Source: Pseudomonas sp. 10S4
GTDB lineage: Bacteria > Pseudomonadota > Gammaproteobacteria > Pseudomonadales > Pseudomonadaceae
Direction: 5' to 3'
Length of the DNA: 64,000 bases
Assembly (NCBI RefSeq): GCF_034344865.1
Contig: NZ_CP133774.1
Location: forward strand, 248,001 to 312,000
Shown here: positions 18,901 to 27,241 of the stretch, piece after piece
Numbering within the stretch: the first letter of the stretch is position 1
Layout of the letters: every line of letters begins with the position of its first letter
Program-made: the position numbers and the translations under genes
Notes under the pieces: generated by a model
The model's input: only the letters and a program-made list of their open reading frames with translations
The model's database searches: none
What the model was told of the DNA's origin: nothing

Positions 18901-21322
18901 CATCGCCCAGCTTGATCTGGTCGGAGCCCGACGTCACCGCATTCAGGGCCCGGATGGTTTCCCTGAGCAACAGATAGTTTCCGCCCTTATCGACCCATTT
19001 GAGTAACGGCAAAACCAAGTCCGCATCCATGTTCAGATACACCGACAAACTTTCCTGAACCACCGCATTCTGTGCGTCACGGGCTTGCAGCAGCAGCGCC
19101 AGGATCGCCGTACAGGCAGACTCGACGTCCCTGTCCGGCACGCCTGCCAGCGTCACCGCCGCCTCGATCTCCCCGCGAGCTATCCCCTCATAGTTATCCA
19201 GTTCGACCAGGCTCAACACCAGCCCATCGCGATCGACCAACTCTTCGAGCAGGTGCAGCCACCCGTCATAGTCCGGGTTGCTGTTGGCCGGCACACCGGC
19301 GGCGTGCAGCGCCTCCTCCGATAAACGTACCGGCAGCAGCCGCTTATGAACCTCCTGTACCAGGGCGACATTCGATTCGGTCGCCATGGGTGGTGCAATC
19401 ACGGGCGCCAGATGTTGCACCAGCCAAGGCACCGTCAACAGGTTGTCCCGGCACCACTCAATGCAGGCCGGCGCCGCGTGCAAGACACTCAAGATGTCGC
19501 CGGTGTGATTGACGCCGCTCACAAATACGCGTGACTCGCTCAACACCGCTTGCAATAACTCGCCCGCACCGCGGTCACTCAAGGCTTCAAGCATGGCTGC
19601 CAGTTCGATGACATTGACCTTGAGAAACGAGGCCAACAGCGCGATGCGATAAAAAGAAGAAAGCACCGCCAGACTGCAGGGCAGTTGATTGACCTGGTTA
19701 TGGCTTTTGGCAACAAATCGTGCCAGGTACCGCCAGGCTTCGCCGTTGAAACCCAGGCTCTCGCAAATCTTGTTGACGACCAGCTTGTCGACGTCGGTTT
19801 GCGGATCGATGGCGAACATGTGACCGTCTACACGCAATGGCGTATCGAAACCGCTATGCACATTGAAAATCCGGTCGAACTGCGAAGGTTGCTCGCCTCG
19901 TCCGTAGGGAGATACTTCATCGATCAAAGCAGCGAACTGCTCGGCTGTGCATTTGTACTGTTGGCGAAACTCCTGGAACAGACCGATGGCGCGCAGGGTG
20001 TTGTGAGTGATCCGCAGCGGCGTCGCTGGCGCAGGGTTTTCCTCGGTCGGGGCGCGGCGCTCGGCGGTGATGGCGGCGACGATCAGTCGATCACATTCGT
20101 CGGGCTGCAACTCCAGCCAACGTCCCAGCCGCAGCAGCCGGTTCATCCGTTCAAAACGGTTGTCGCTGGCATTCTCAAATTTTCGGGTTGTGTTTTTGAT
20201 CGGCGCTGACAAATCCATCGCGGCAGCAGCGCCTTCGTTGATGAACACCGAACCGAATACCTTCGGTGACACCGTTGTCGTTCCAGACACGTTAGCCGAG
20301 CGTTTGGGGGCGAAATCTTCAATCGACAACAGCGACAGCAGTGCCTGGGTATCAATCGAGGTCTGGGCACAGAAGTGCACCGAGTCCTCCAGGTTCAAAC
20401 GTGCAGAGCCATAGTTGTTCAGGTAAAAGAGTCTGCTCTGCTCCGCTGGCGGATTGGCGGGCATGAAATTTTCGGTCAACAGGCGCTGCCCTTGTGGCCC
20501 GATGTTGCACGATTGCCGCAAGGCGATATCGGACAGATTCCCGTGATTGGAGGACTGCTTGAAGTAGGGTGCGGTTGGATCGATGGTGCGCACCACTTCC
20601 CCCAGCGACAGCTTGTTCTCCTTCAGGACTTGCCCCCACTGCTCGGCATACCATTCAAACGGCATGGAGCGGAACGGAAAACGGGTGTCCAGCAACACAT
20701 CATCAACCACATGGTCCTGGAAGGCCGCCGCTTCGATGAACGTTTTGATGATGTTTTCCAGCACCTCGCTGACCAGGCCCACCGTCGATTTGATTTGATA
20801 CATGCTCACCGGATCAATGACCAGATTGGCGATATCCGGACGTCGGTCCTGGAGGGGCAGTAACGACGAATTACCTTCTGCACGCGTTTCCAGCGCCCGG
20901 GCCAGCATCACCAACTTCACAAAATACGAGGCCGGCGAGATCGTCGAGCCGACACCGTCGGCAGGGCTGAGGTTTTCCCAATCGGGTTCGAACAGGTCGT
21001 CGAAGCTGGGCGTGTCCACCCACGACGTAATGCCGGTCTGGTGCAATGGATTGGCGGACACCTGGCGCACCAGGCGCTGCTCGCGAAACTGCCGCGCCAC
21101 ATGCACCGCAAGGCTGGTCGCTTTGTCCATCAGCGTTTGCGCATCCAGGCTGTGCAAGCCAAACGTATCTACCACGCCTTTTCGACCCAGTTTCAACAGG
21201 TCGAACACCGAACCACCCTGTTCGATAAACGCCTGGACCTCCTCGGAGGTCGATTGAACATCGGCACTGGGCGCCAGCCTGAAGAGTTGTTCAAGTGCTG
21301 GATTGGTGAAGTCCTGACTCAT
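15912..21322 (-). pseudogene. TcaA-like N-terminal half of the TcA toxin subunit with a long Ig-like tail; frame broken at 16147-16149
   Basis: Translation probably starts at the second of two ATGs (21322; GGAG seven bases before). One frame runs to 16115, and the natural C-terminus lies in another frame ending at 15912. One extra G in the coding-strand GGG run at 16147-16149 restores about 1803 residues. Residues 1-1000 are helical and resemble the Salmonella virulence-plasmid A protein (VRP1) and TcaA shell (SPASYFVKLVMLARALE... RRPDIANLVID). From about 1000 to the end the protein is beta-rich. It has a Big_1-like domain (IRLRDVHGNPGRGRAVTFAG... VVLTDEDGFARTRI), a domain shared with the 7408 protein (about 1430-1515), then three bacterial Ig repeats of about 86 residues ending VGDDGKW...AGPHVLSVKQ. 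TcaA proteins are normally near 1100 residues, so the tail is unusual. Confidence 0.87.
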
Positions 21323-21418
21323 CATGTTTCTCCTTCAGCCTGGCGTTAAAAAAACGACAGTCGATAAAAACGAATGCTTCAACAGTGATAGCGAGCCTGA
21401 TGTATCGAAAGCAGCGGA

Positions 21419-21742
21419 TTATTCGGGCGGAGTTCGGACGTAGAACTTCTGGATATGCGTCATCTGGTCCCAATCATCGCGCCACTTGACGTCCCAGTTG
21501 ACGTCGTACGGGCCAGGCGCCAGCGGGATCTGGAAGGCAAACTCCCGGGTAGTGAATGAAAAATCTTTAAAGGCGACTTCTCCGTACGGCCCGAAGAAGT
21601 AGACGCGCAGATCTTTACGCTCGCCAACACCGGGGTGGTAGAAGCCAGTGACCTGCAACGGGGATGGGTAGTGTTTGCCGGCTAACGGCGTGTACCAGTA
21701 GCCGTATTCCGGTTCAATCGGTGCGGTTTGTTGCTCGGCCAT
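21419..21742 (-). CDS. 107-residue protein, first gene of the tcA operon
   Basis: ATG at 21742 with GGAG nine bases upstream; the stop lies 96 bases before the TcaA-like start. The sequence (MAEQQTAPIEPEYGYWYTPL... SFTTREFAFQIPLAPGPYDVNWDVKWRDDW) is rich in aromatic residues and alternating strands. It suggests a single small beta-sandwich without signal peptide or membrane segment. I do not recognise the family. Being the promoter-proximal gene of the tcA operon, it may be a chaperone or a small structural partner of TcA. Confidence 0.72.
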   Translation of the reverse strand: MAEQQTAPIEPEYGYWYTPLAGKHYPSPLQVTGFYHPGVGERKDLRVYFFGPYGEVAFKDFSFTTREFAFQIPLAPGPYDVNWDVKWRDDWDQMTHIQKFYVRTPPE

Positions 21743-21815
21743 GATGCGAACTCCAGAGACTGTGGTTCTCGAAAAGAGTCGTTAATTTTTAACGCTTGCG
21801 TAGGCATTTTCCTAC

Positions 21816-21831
21816 CTGTCAGATCTGACAG
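21816..21831. promoter_or_regulatory. Predicted operator of the Tc regulon, site 2 (perfect palindrome)
   Basis: CTGTCAGATCTGACAG is a perfect 16-bp inverted repeat 73 bases upstream of the first gene of the tcA operon. It is identical to the site upstream of tcB. A second inverted repeat (CGTTAA-TTT-TTAACG, 21780-21794) lies between it and the gene. Confidence 0.72.
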
Positions 21832-21960
21832 ATCGGACGAATGGTCCTACGGATTTTTCCCACGTTTTTTGAGGCCTACGAAGCCTTGCGCCATTGCCTA
21901 CAGCTGCGCCAGAATCGGCCGGCTTGTGCACTTTTGGCCTGCCCCGTAACTTGATCCGTG

Positions 21961-22159
21961 TCGCTGATTGGCAGCGACCGGGTTTAGTCGCTCGGGAGGC
22001 TTATGAAAATTGCACTTGTTCCGCCAGACGGTCGGGATGTCCCTATCCCCCTTCCTGAACGTTATGGTGGCTGTGCGCAGGGCGCCCTCGGGCGCGCCGG
22101 TTTTCATGAACCTCCCGGTCGACTAACCTGTGCACAGCCGCCACCCCTTCGTTTAGTCG
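21961..22159 (+). other. Structured leader region upstream of the DUF6124 gene
   Basis: The 21743-22195 gap holds no convincing gene. Within it lie a hairpin TCGCTGATTGGCAGCGA (21961-21977) and three copies of an AGTCG motif: TTTAGTCG at 21983 and 22152, and its reverse complement CGACTAA at 22120. A long inverted repeat pairs 22066-22080 (GGTGGCTGTGCGCAG) with 22128-22145, around an inner hairpin GGCGCCCTCGGGCGCGCC. A tiny frame opening at ATG 22003 after GGGAGG is possible but not supported by composition. A structured mRNA leader or a small repeat element is the likely reading. Confidence 0.5.
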
Positions 22160-22195
22160 CGAGTCGGTGGCAGCTCCATCCAGAGGTTTATGACT

Positions 22196-22560
22196 ATGTT
22201 CAAAGCAACACCCAATCCGCCGAAAACGGACCCGTTTTCGGCCACCCTCGATGCCAAGAAACTCCGTGAGGCCGCCGACCGCGCCCTCGACCACTACCTA
22301 AAACCCAACGCCCACCACCTGCGCGCCCCCAGGATCGAGCCATGAAAATGTTCGCCGTCGCCCCCGATGCCAACGTCCAGGCCATTGCCATCCAGACGTA
22401 CGAAACCTTTTCTTCGGTCAGCATCCTGCTGCTCGACCTGGCCGAAAGCCTGGACGACAAGCCACGGCACCTGGCCATGGCGATTTATCAGTTGAGTGAG
22501 TTGGGGTTGTTGCTGGTGGAGAAGACGCTGGAGAGCGAGGCGGCGGTGACTTCGACTTAA
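22196..22560 (+). pseudogene. DUF6124 family protein; frame broken at a C5 run
   Basis: The first part reads MFKATPNPPKTDPFSATLDA and continues to ...ALDHYLKPNAHHLRAP. The second frame continues MKMFAVAPDANVQAIAIQTY and ETFSSVSILLLDLAESLDDK to the stop at 22560. Adding one C to the C5 at 22326-22330 gives about 121 residues matching the usual DUF6124 layout: charged N-terminus, (R)MF.VAP.A core, then two amphipathic helices. An in-frame ATG at 22190 could also start it. DUF6124 genes are common and multicopy in fluorescens-group Pseudomonas; function unknown. The break is probably a sequence error. Confidence 0.8.
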
Positions 22561-22594
22561 TGTTTACCCGTTCAGGATGCATTGCCTGAACTGA

Positions 22595-22695
22595 CGCCTT
22601 CGCGAGCAAGCCCGCTCCCACAGTTGATCAATGCCGTACACAGGGTTTGTGTGCACTGAAGATCCAATGTGGGAGCGGGCTTGCTCGCGAAGGCG
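22595..22695. repeat. REPIN, GGGAGCGGGCTTGCTCGCG family
   Basis: Inverted 28-base arms at 22595-22622 and 22668-22695, separated by 45 bases containing a short ACAC/GTGT inverted match. It lies between the 3' ends of the DUF6124 and PilZ genes. Confidence 0.9.
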
Positions 22696-22716
22696 ATTTC
22701 AATTGCACCACCTCTA

Positions 22717-23076
22717 TCAAGCCGAAGCAGGCAACGGCTGAAAACTGAAGTACTGGCGCAACGCGCTCACCAATTGCCCATATTCCGGCGGTGCCCGTTG
22801 CAGGCTGAACCCGGCGTCATAGTGGTGGGGCGTCGCGTCTTCGTGGCACCACAGGCAATACGCGCGCACGTCGATGACCTGCATGCAGCCATCGCTGGCC
22901 GGGATTTTCAGACGCAAGTCAAAGTCCGCACCAATCATCATCGGCAACTGGCTGATGAGCATCAAACCGTCTTCAGACACATTGCCTAGAAAGCCGATGG
23001 GCCTGTCGGTGACGCTGTTGAACACTTTCAGAAAATACGGCAGTTGATGCCGCTCGATACGGCGGTCGGTAAACAT
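22717..23076 (-). CDS. PilZ domain protein
   Basis: Encodes 119 residues from MFTDRRIERHQLPYFLKVFN. It has both halves of the c-di-GMP-binding PilZ signature: RRIER (RxxxR) near residue 5 and NVSEDG (D/NxSxxG) near residue 32, followed by beta strands (DFDLRLKIPASDG, VRAYCLWCHEDATPHHYDAGFSL). It is therefore predicted to bind cyclic di-GMP as a single-domain receptor. The longer open frame upstream (to 23190) lacks a signal and is unlikely to be coding. The sadC diguanylate cyclase lies 4-5 kb away, so synthesis and sensing of the same messenger are near each other. Confidence 0.88.
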   Translation of the reverse strand: MFTDRRIERHQLPYFLKVFNSVTDRPIGFLGNVSEDGLMLISQLPMMIGADFDLRLKIPASDGCMQVIDVRAYCLWCHEDATPHHYDAGFSLQRAPPEYGQLVSALRQYFSFQPLPASA

Positions 23077-23321
23077 GCTGAATTCGCTACGCAAGGCCCT
23101 TAAGCAGGGCCGCACTAATGCTTCGGAACGCGGCTCTGCTTCATTTATATAAGCAATAGAGGCGCGCTCTCCCCGCTTCCGGTGTGGCAAACCTTAAACC
23201 GCTGCCACGTCTACCTCTGCCAGTCGCAGGTGTTACCTCAGTTTAGTTGCAAGGCTCTAAACCGGTTATTCGACTATAGCCCACCCTCTACAGTCGGCCA
23301 GCCTTTGTATGAGATCTATCA

Positions 23322-23705
23322 TCAGAAGCCGGTCGGCTGCACCACCGCCGCGCTGCGGGTTGGGTAATGGCCCAGCGACTGCAGGGTTTCCAGGCGCGCA
23401 CGGGCACGGTAGGCGTATTCGCTTTGCGGGTACGAGGCAATGATGAACTCGTAGGTTTGCGCGGCATCGATAAACAGCTTTTGCCGTTCCAGGCATTGGC
23501 CGCGCATCATCGACACTTCCGGCTGCACGTAGCGCCGGGCGCGGCTGTCGCGGTCAACCTTGGACAGCTCGAGCATCACCTGCTCGCAATTGCCCCGGTC
23601 ATAGGCGCTGTAGGCGTTATTCAAATGATGGTTCATCGACCAACGGGTGCAGCCCGTGACGCTGAGGGCACTGATGGCAAGGGCGGCAATGAGCACGAAT
23701 CGCAT
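23322..23705 (-). CDS. Small TPR-like lipoprotein
   Basis: Encodes 127 residues with a lipoprotein signal (MRFVLIAALAISALSVTGC; lipobox LSVTGC, Cys19). The mature part consists of helices with tetratricopeptide-like spacing (LNNAYSAYDRGNCEQVMLEL, GQCLERQKLFIDAAQTYEFI, SEYAYRARARLETLQSLG). It probably sits in the inner leaflet of the outer membrane as a protein-binding factor. GGAG is present upstream of the start. It is divergent from pykA, with both promoters in the 157-bp gap. The 245 bases between it and the PilZ gene show no gene. Confidence 0.85.
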   Translation of the reverse strand: MRFVLIAALAISALSVTGCTRWSMNHHLNNAYSAYDRGNCEQVMLELSKVDRDSRARRYVQPEVSMMRGQCLERQKLFIDAAQTYEFIIASYPQSEYAYRARARLETLQSLGHYPTRSAAVVQPTGF

Positions 23706-23862
23706 GGGGGTTCTCCTGTCTTGAGCTCTGTATCGACCCGTTGGCGGAAATCTTCAGGAATGTTCGTTTAAAGAAAGAAACGAATAAGTAGTGCACATGA
23801 ACAATGACTACAGCCAGAGACCATAGTAGCCTCACTCAGCGCTTGAACTCAGGAGTCTATGC

Positions 23863-25314
23863 ATGTCCGTCCGTCGCACCAAAATCGTCGCTACCCTTGG
23901 CCCGGCCAGTAACTCGCCGGAAGTTCTCGAACAGCTGATTCTGGCTGGCCTGGACGTCGCCCGCCTGAACTTCTCCCACGGCACCCCCGACGAGCACAAG
24001 GCTCGCGCGAAGCTGGTGCGTGACCTCGCTGCCAAGCACGGCCGCTTCGTCGCCCTGCTGGGTGACCTGCAAGGCCCGAAAATCCGTATCGCCAAATTCG
24101 CCGGCAAGAAGATCGAGCTGAAGATCGGTGACCAGTTCACCTTCTCCACCAGCCATCCGCTGACCGAAGGCAACCAGCAAGTAGTCGGCATCGACTACCC
24201 GGACCTGGTCAAGGATTGCGGCGTAGGCGACGAGCTGCTGCTCGACGACGGCCGCGTGGTGATGCGCGTCGATACCGCCACCGCCACGGAGCTGCATTGC
24301 ACCGTGCTGATCGGCGGCCCGCTGTCGGACCACAAAGGCATCAACCGTCGCGGCGGTGGCCTGACCGCTCCAGCCCTGACTGAAAAAGACAAGGCCGACA
24401 TCAAGCTCGCCGCCGAGATGGAAGTCGACTACCTCGCCGTGTCCTTCCCGCGTGACGCCGCCGACATGGAATACGCCCGTCAACTGCGCGACGAGGCCGG
24501 CGGTACTGCCTGGCTCGTGGCGAAGATCGAACGCGCCGAAGCCGTAGCCGACGACGACACCCTCGACGCGCTGATCAAGGCGTCCGACGCGGTGATGGTT
24601 GCCCGTGGTGACCTGGGCGTGGAAATCGGCGACGCCGAGCTGGTGGGCATTCAGAAGAAAATCATTCTGCACGCACGCCGCCACAACAAGGCTGTGATCG
24701 TTGCGACCCAGATGATGGAGTCGATGATCCAGAACCCGATGCCGACCCGCGCCGAAGTGTCCGACGTGGCCAACGCCGTGCTCGACTACACCGACGCCGT
24801 GATGCTCTCGGCCGAAAGTGCCGCCGGTCTGTACCCGCTGGAAGCCGTGCAGGCAATGGCGCGCATCTGCGTCGGCGCTGAAAAGCACCCGACCAGCAAG
24901 ACCTCCAGCCACCGCATCGGCAAGGTCTTCGAGAGCTGCGACCAGTCCATCGCCTTGGCCGCCATGTACACCGCCAACCACTTCCCGGGCGTGAAGGCGA
25001 TCATCGCTCTGACCGAAAGTGGCTACACGCCGTTGATCATGTCGCGCATCCGTTCCTCGGTGCCGATCTACGCGTTCTCCCCGCACCGCGAAACCCAGGC
25101 CCGCGCGGCCATGTTCCGTGGCGTCTACACCGTACCGTTCGACCCGGCATCGCTGCCACCTGAGCAAGTCAGCCAGGCCGCGATCGACGAGTTGCTCAAG
25201 CGCGGCGTCGTGGCGAAAGGCGACTGGGTCATCCTGACCAAGGGCGACAGCTACCACACCATCGGCGGCACCAACGGGATGAAAATCCTGCACGTTGGCG
25301 ACCCGATGGTCTGA
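23863..25314 (+). CDS. pykA: Pyruvate kinase
   Basis: Encodes 483 residues, the usual length of Pseudomonas PykA. It catalyses the last step of glycolysis: phosphoenolpyruvate + ADP to pyruvate + ATP. Visible motifs are RRTKIVATLGPAS at the N-terminus, DVARLNFSHG, LGDLQGPKIRI, the catalytic KIERAEA and MVARGDLGVEIG segments, and the conserved TQMMESMIQNPMPTRAEVSDVANAVLDYTDAVMLSAESAAG. Monocistronic, followed by a clear terminator. The order pykA, enoyl-CoA hydratase, ferredoxin reductase, sadC, fumA matches P. aeruginosa PA4329-PA4333, supporting orthology. Confidence 0.97.
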   Translation: MSVRRTKIVATLGPASNSPEVLEQLILAGLDVARLNFSHGTPDEHKARAKLVRDLAAKHGRFVALLGDLQGPKIRIAKFAGKKIELKIGDQFTFSTSHPLTEGNQQVVGIDYPDLVKDCGVGDELLLDDGRVVMRVDTATATELHCTVLIGGPLSDHKGINRRGGGLTAPALTEKDKADIKLAAEMEVDYLAVSFPRDAADMEYARQLRDEAGGTAWLVAKIERAEAVADDDTLDALIKASDAVMVARGDLGVEIGDAELVGIQKKIILHARRHNKAVIVATQMMESMIQNPMPTRAEVSDVANAVLDYTDAVMLSAESAAGLYPLEAVQAMARICVGAEKHPTSKTSSHRIGKVFESCDQSIALAAMYTANHFPGVKAIIALTESGYTPLIMSRIRSSVPIYAFSPHRETQARAAMFRGVYTVPFDPASLPPEQVSQAAIDELLKRGVVAKGDWVILTKGDSYHTIGGTNGMKILHVGDPMV

Positions 25315-25336
25315 GTGATCGGTTGTTAGAAAAACA

Positions 25337-25368
25337 AAAGCCCTGCCATGTGAATGGCGGGGCTTTTT
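25337..25368 (+). terminator. Rho-independent terminator of pykA
   Basis: Stem AAAGCCCTGCCAT / ATGGCGGGGCTTT (one G-T pair) with loop GTGA, followed by TT, 23 bases after the pykA stop. Confidence 0.88.
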
Positions 25369-25403
25369 GGTTTCTGATCCAGGAAGCGTGGTGACTGACC
25401 TGA

Positions 25404-25501
25404 CGCCTTCGCGGGCAAGCCTCGCTCCTACAGAGGTTCATCGGTGTTCACAAATTTTGTGTCAACCACAAAACCTGTAGGAGCGAGGCTTGCCCGCGAA
25501 G
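25404..25501. repeat. REPIN, GTAGGAGCGAGGCTTGCCCGCGAAG family
   Basis: Inverted arms at 25404-25432 and 25476-25501 between the convergent pykA and enoyl-CoA hydratase genes. The arm sequence is a distinct subfamily (TAGGAGCGAGGC) found only once in the window. Confidence 0.88.
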
Positions 25502-25525
25502 AGACCCGCCCGATCACCACAAGAC

Positions 25526-26274
25526 TCAATGCCGATTGATAAACCCCAACAACGCCGCCATCGCTTCCGGCGAACGCAGCCGCTGGGTAAACAACAACCC
25601 CTCTTCCTCGATCACTTTGCGGATCAATTCCCGGTCCGGCGCTTTCATCAATTGTTTGCTGATGCGCACGGCCTCGGTTGGCAACGATTCAAACCTCAAC
25701 GCCATCTCCCGCGCCTTGGCCAATGCCGCTTCGCCATTGCCCAACGCTTCGGTGGCAATCCCCCACGCGGCGGCTTGTTCACCGCTGAAACCTTCGCCGA
25801 GCAACAACAGCTCAGCCGCTTTGGCATGCCCGAGCAAACGCGGCAGGATCAGGCTGGAACCAAACTCCGGGCACAACCCGAGGTTTACAAACGGCATGCG
25901 CAACCGAGCATCCCGACTGACGTACACCAAATCGCAATGCAGCAGCAGGGTCGTGCCGATGCCCACCGCCGCACCGGCCACGGCACGATCACCGGTTTGC
26001 GGCAGTCGAGCAGGCTGAGCATGAAGTGGAACACCGGGCTGTCGAGGTTGCTCGGTGGTTGCTGGATGAAGTCGGCGATGTCGTTGCCGGCGGTGAAGCA
26101 CTCACTGCTGCCGGTGATCATCACGGCGTTGATTTCGGGGTCAGTGTCGGCCTGTTTCAGCGCTTCGGCCAAGCGGCTGTACATGGCGCGGGTCAGGGCG
26201 TTTTTCTTGTCGGGGCGGTTGAGGCGCAAAGTCAGCAGACCGCGCTCGCGTTCAATCTGGATGGCATCGGGCAT
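25526..26274 (-). pseudogene. Enoyl-CoA hydratase/isomerase family protein; frame broken near 25984
   Basis: The first frame (MPDAIQIERERGLLTLRLNR, DKKNALTRAMYSRLAEAL, FTAGNDIADF) carries the N-terminal half. The second frame holds AVAGAAVGIGTTLLLHCDLV, MPFVNLGLCPEFGSSLILPRL and the rest. Duplicating one C at 25984 restores ...CRKPVIVAVAGAAVGIG, the crotonase oxyanion-hole region, giving about 249 residues. Crotonases hydrate or isomerise acyl-CoA esters; the substrate cannot be told. In P. aeruginosa the same gene (PA4330) lies in the same place and is intact, so the break is probably a sequence error. Confidence 0.87.
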
Positions 26275-26305
26275 GGCGAGTCTCGCGTCGTTAAACGGTC
26301 AGCGC

Positions 26306-27241
26306 TCAACCACGGGGCAGGAAGACATCAGCCAGCAGTTGATTGCGCGGCAATCCCGCCAGGTACAGGCGCCGGGCAAAGGCGTCGACGCTGTCGGGGG
26401 CACCGCAGAGTAAGGCCAGGGTTTGCCTTGAAACAAGCCGCAGTTGCGCCAACGCCTGTGGCAACTCGGCCGGGGTCCAGAGCTCGACCGTGAGGTTTTC
26501 ACGGCCAACGGCCATGGCTTGCAGGGGTTTGGCCAGGTAATGCTCGTTGGCGTCATGGGCCAGGTGAATGACACGGATGGCGCCCAGATGATCCTGGCGC
26601 AACGCTTCACGTAACACCCCGAACAACGGCCCCAGACCGGTGCCGGCCGCCAATAGCCAAAGCGGTCGAGTGTGCCAGTCCGGGTCGTAATGCAGGGCAC
26701 CGCCGCGCAGTTCACCGAGGCGCAGCGTGTCGCCGATCTGCAACTGGCGCGCCGCGTCGCTGAATTCGCCAGGCTGACGGCAATCGAGGTGAAATTCCAG
26801 GAAGCGGTCTTCTTCCGGCAGGCTGGCCAGGGAATACGGCCGGGCCACGTTGCCGGCCCACAACACCAGGTGCTGGCCGGCGCTGTAGCGCAGCGCACGC
26901 ACAGGGATCACGCGCAAACGCAACACGCTGGTGCTGAGCCAATCAACGGCGGCGACTTCAGCCGGGCGACCGTCCTGTTGCGGGTCGAAGGCGTGTACTT
27001 GCAAGTCCTCAACCACCGAACACTGACAGGCCAGGCGCCAACCTTGCTGACGTTGCTCGGCACTCAGCGCATCGGGGCGACTGTCGCTGGGCGTGCCTTG
27101 TACACATTGCACCAGGCACGCATGGCAACTGCCGGCGCGGCAACTGTAAGGCACCGATACACCCTTTTGAATCAAGGCATCCAGCAGGTTGCTGCCCGCC
27201 GCCACCGACCACTGGCGTTCGCCGACTCGTAACTCAGGCAT
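26306..27241 (-). CDS. Ferredoxin/FAD-NAD(P)H oxidoreductase (2Fe-2S, electron transfer)
   Basis: Encodes 311 residues from MPELRVGERQW. An N-terminal plant-type 2Fe-2S domain has Cys motif CRAGSCHACLVQC (CX4CX2C) and a downstream Cys (RLACQCSV). It is followed by an FAD-binding barrel (RPYSLASLPEE, the RxYS motif) and an NAD(P)-binding domain (WLLAAGTGLGPLFGVL). This is the layout of reductases feeding electrons to oxygenases or hydroxylases (the CDP-6-deoxy-hexose reductase/phenol hydroxylase P5 type). The ATG overlaps the sadC stop, and the enoyl-CoA hydratase follows, so the three minus-strand genes form an operon. The native electron acceptor is unknown. Confidence 0.88.
   Translation of the reverse strand: MPELRVGERQWSVAAGSNLLDALIQKGVSVPYSCRAGSCHACLVQCVQGTPSDSRPDALSAEQRQQGWRLACQCSVVEDLQVHAFDPQQDGRPAEVAAVDWLSTSVLRLRVIPVRALRYSAGQHLVLWAGNVARPYSLASLPEEDRFLEFHLDCRQPGEFSDAARQLQIGDTLRLGELRGGALHYDPDWHTRPLWLLAAGTGLGPLFGVLREALRQDHLGAIRVIHLAHDANEHYLAKPLQAMAVGRENLTVELWTPAELPQALAQLRLVSRQTLALLCGAPDSVDAFARRLYLAGLPRNQLLADVFLPRG

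Noticed and set aside
22003..22269. 88-residue open frame with a good ribosome site (ATG 22003)
   Set aside because: It overlaps the DUF6124 start in another frame, its sequence has no family-like features, and it lies in a structured region; treated as part of the leader.
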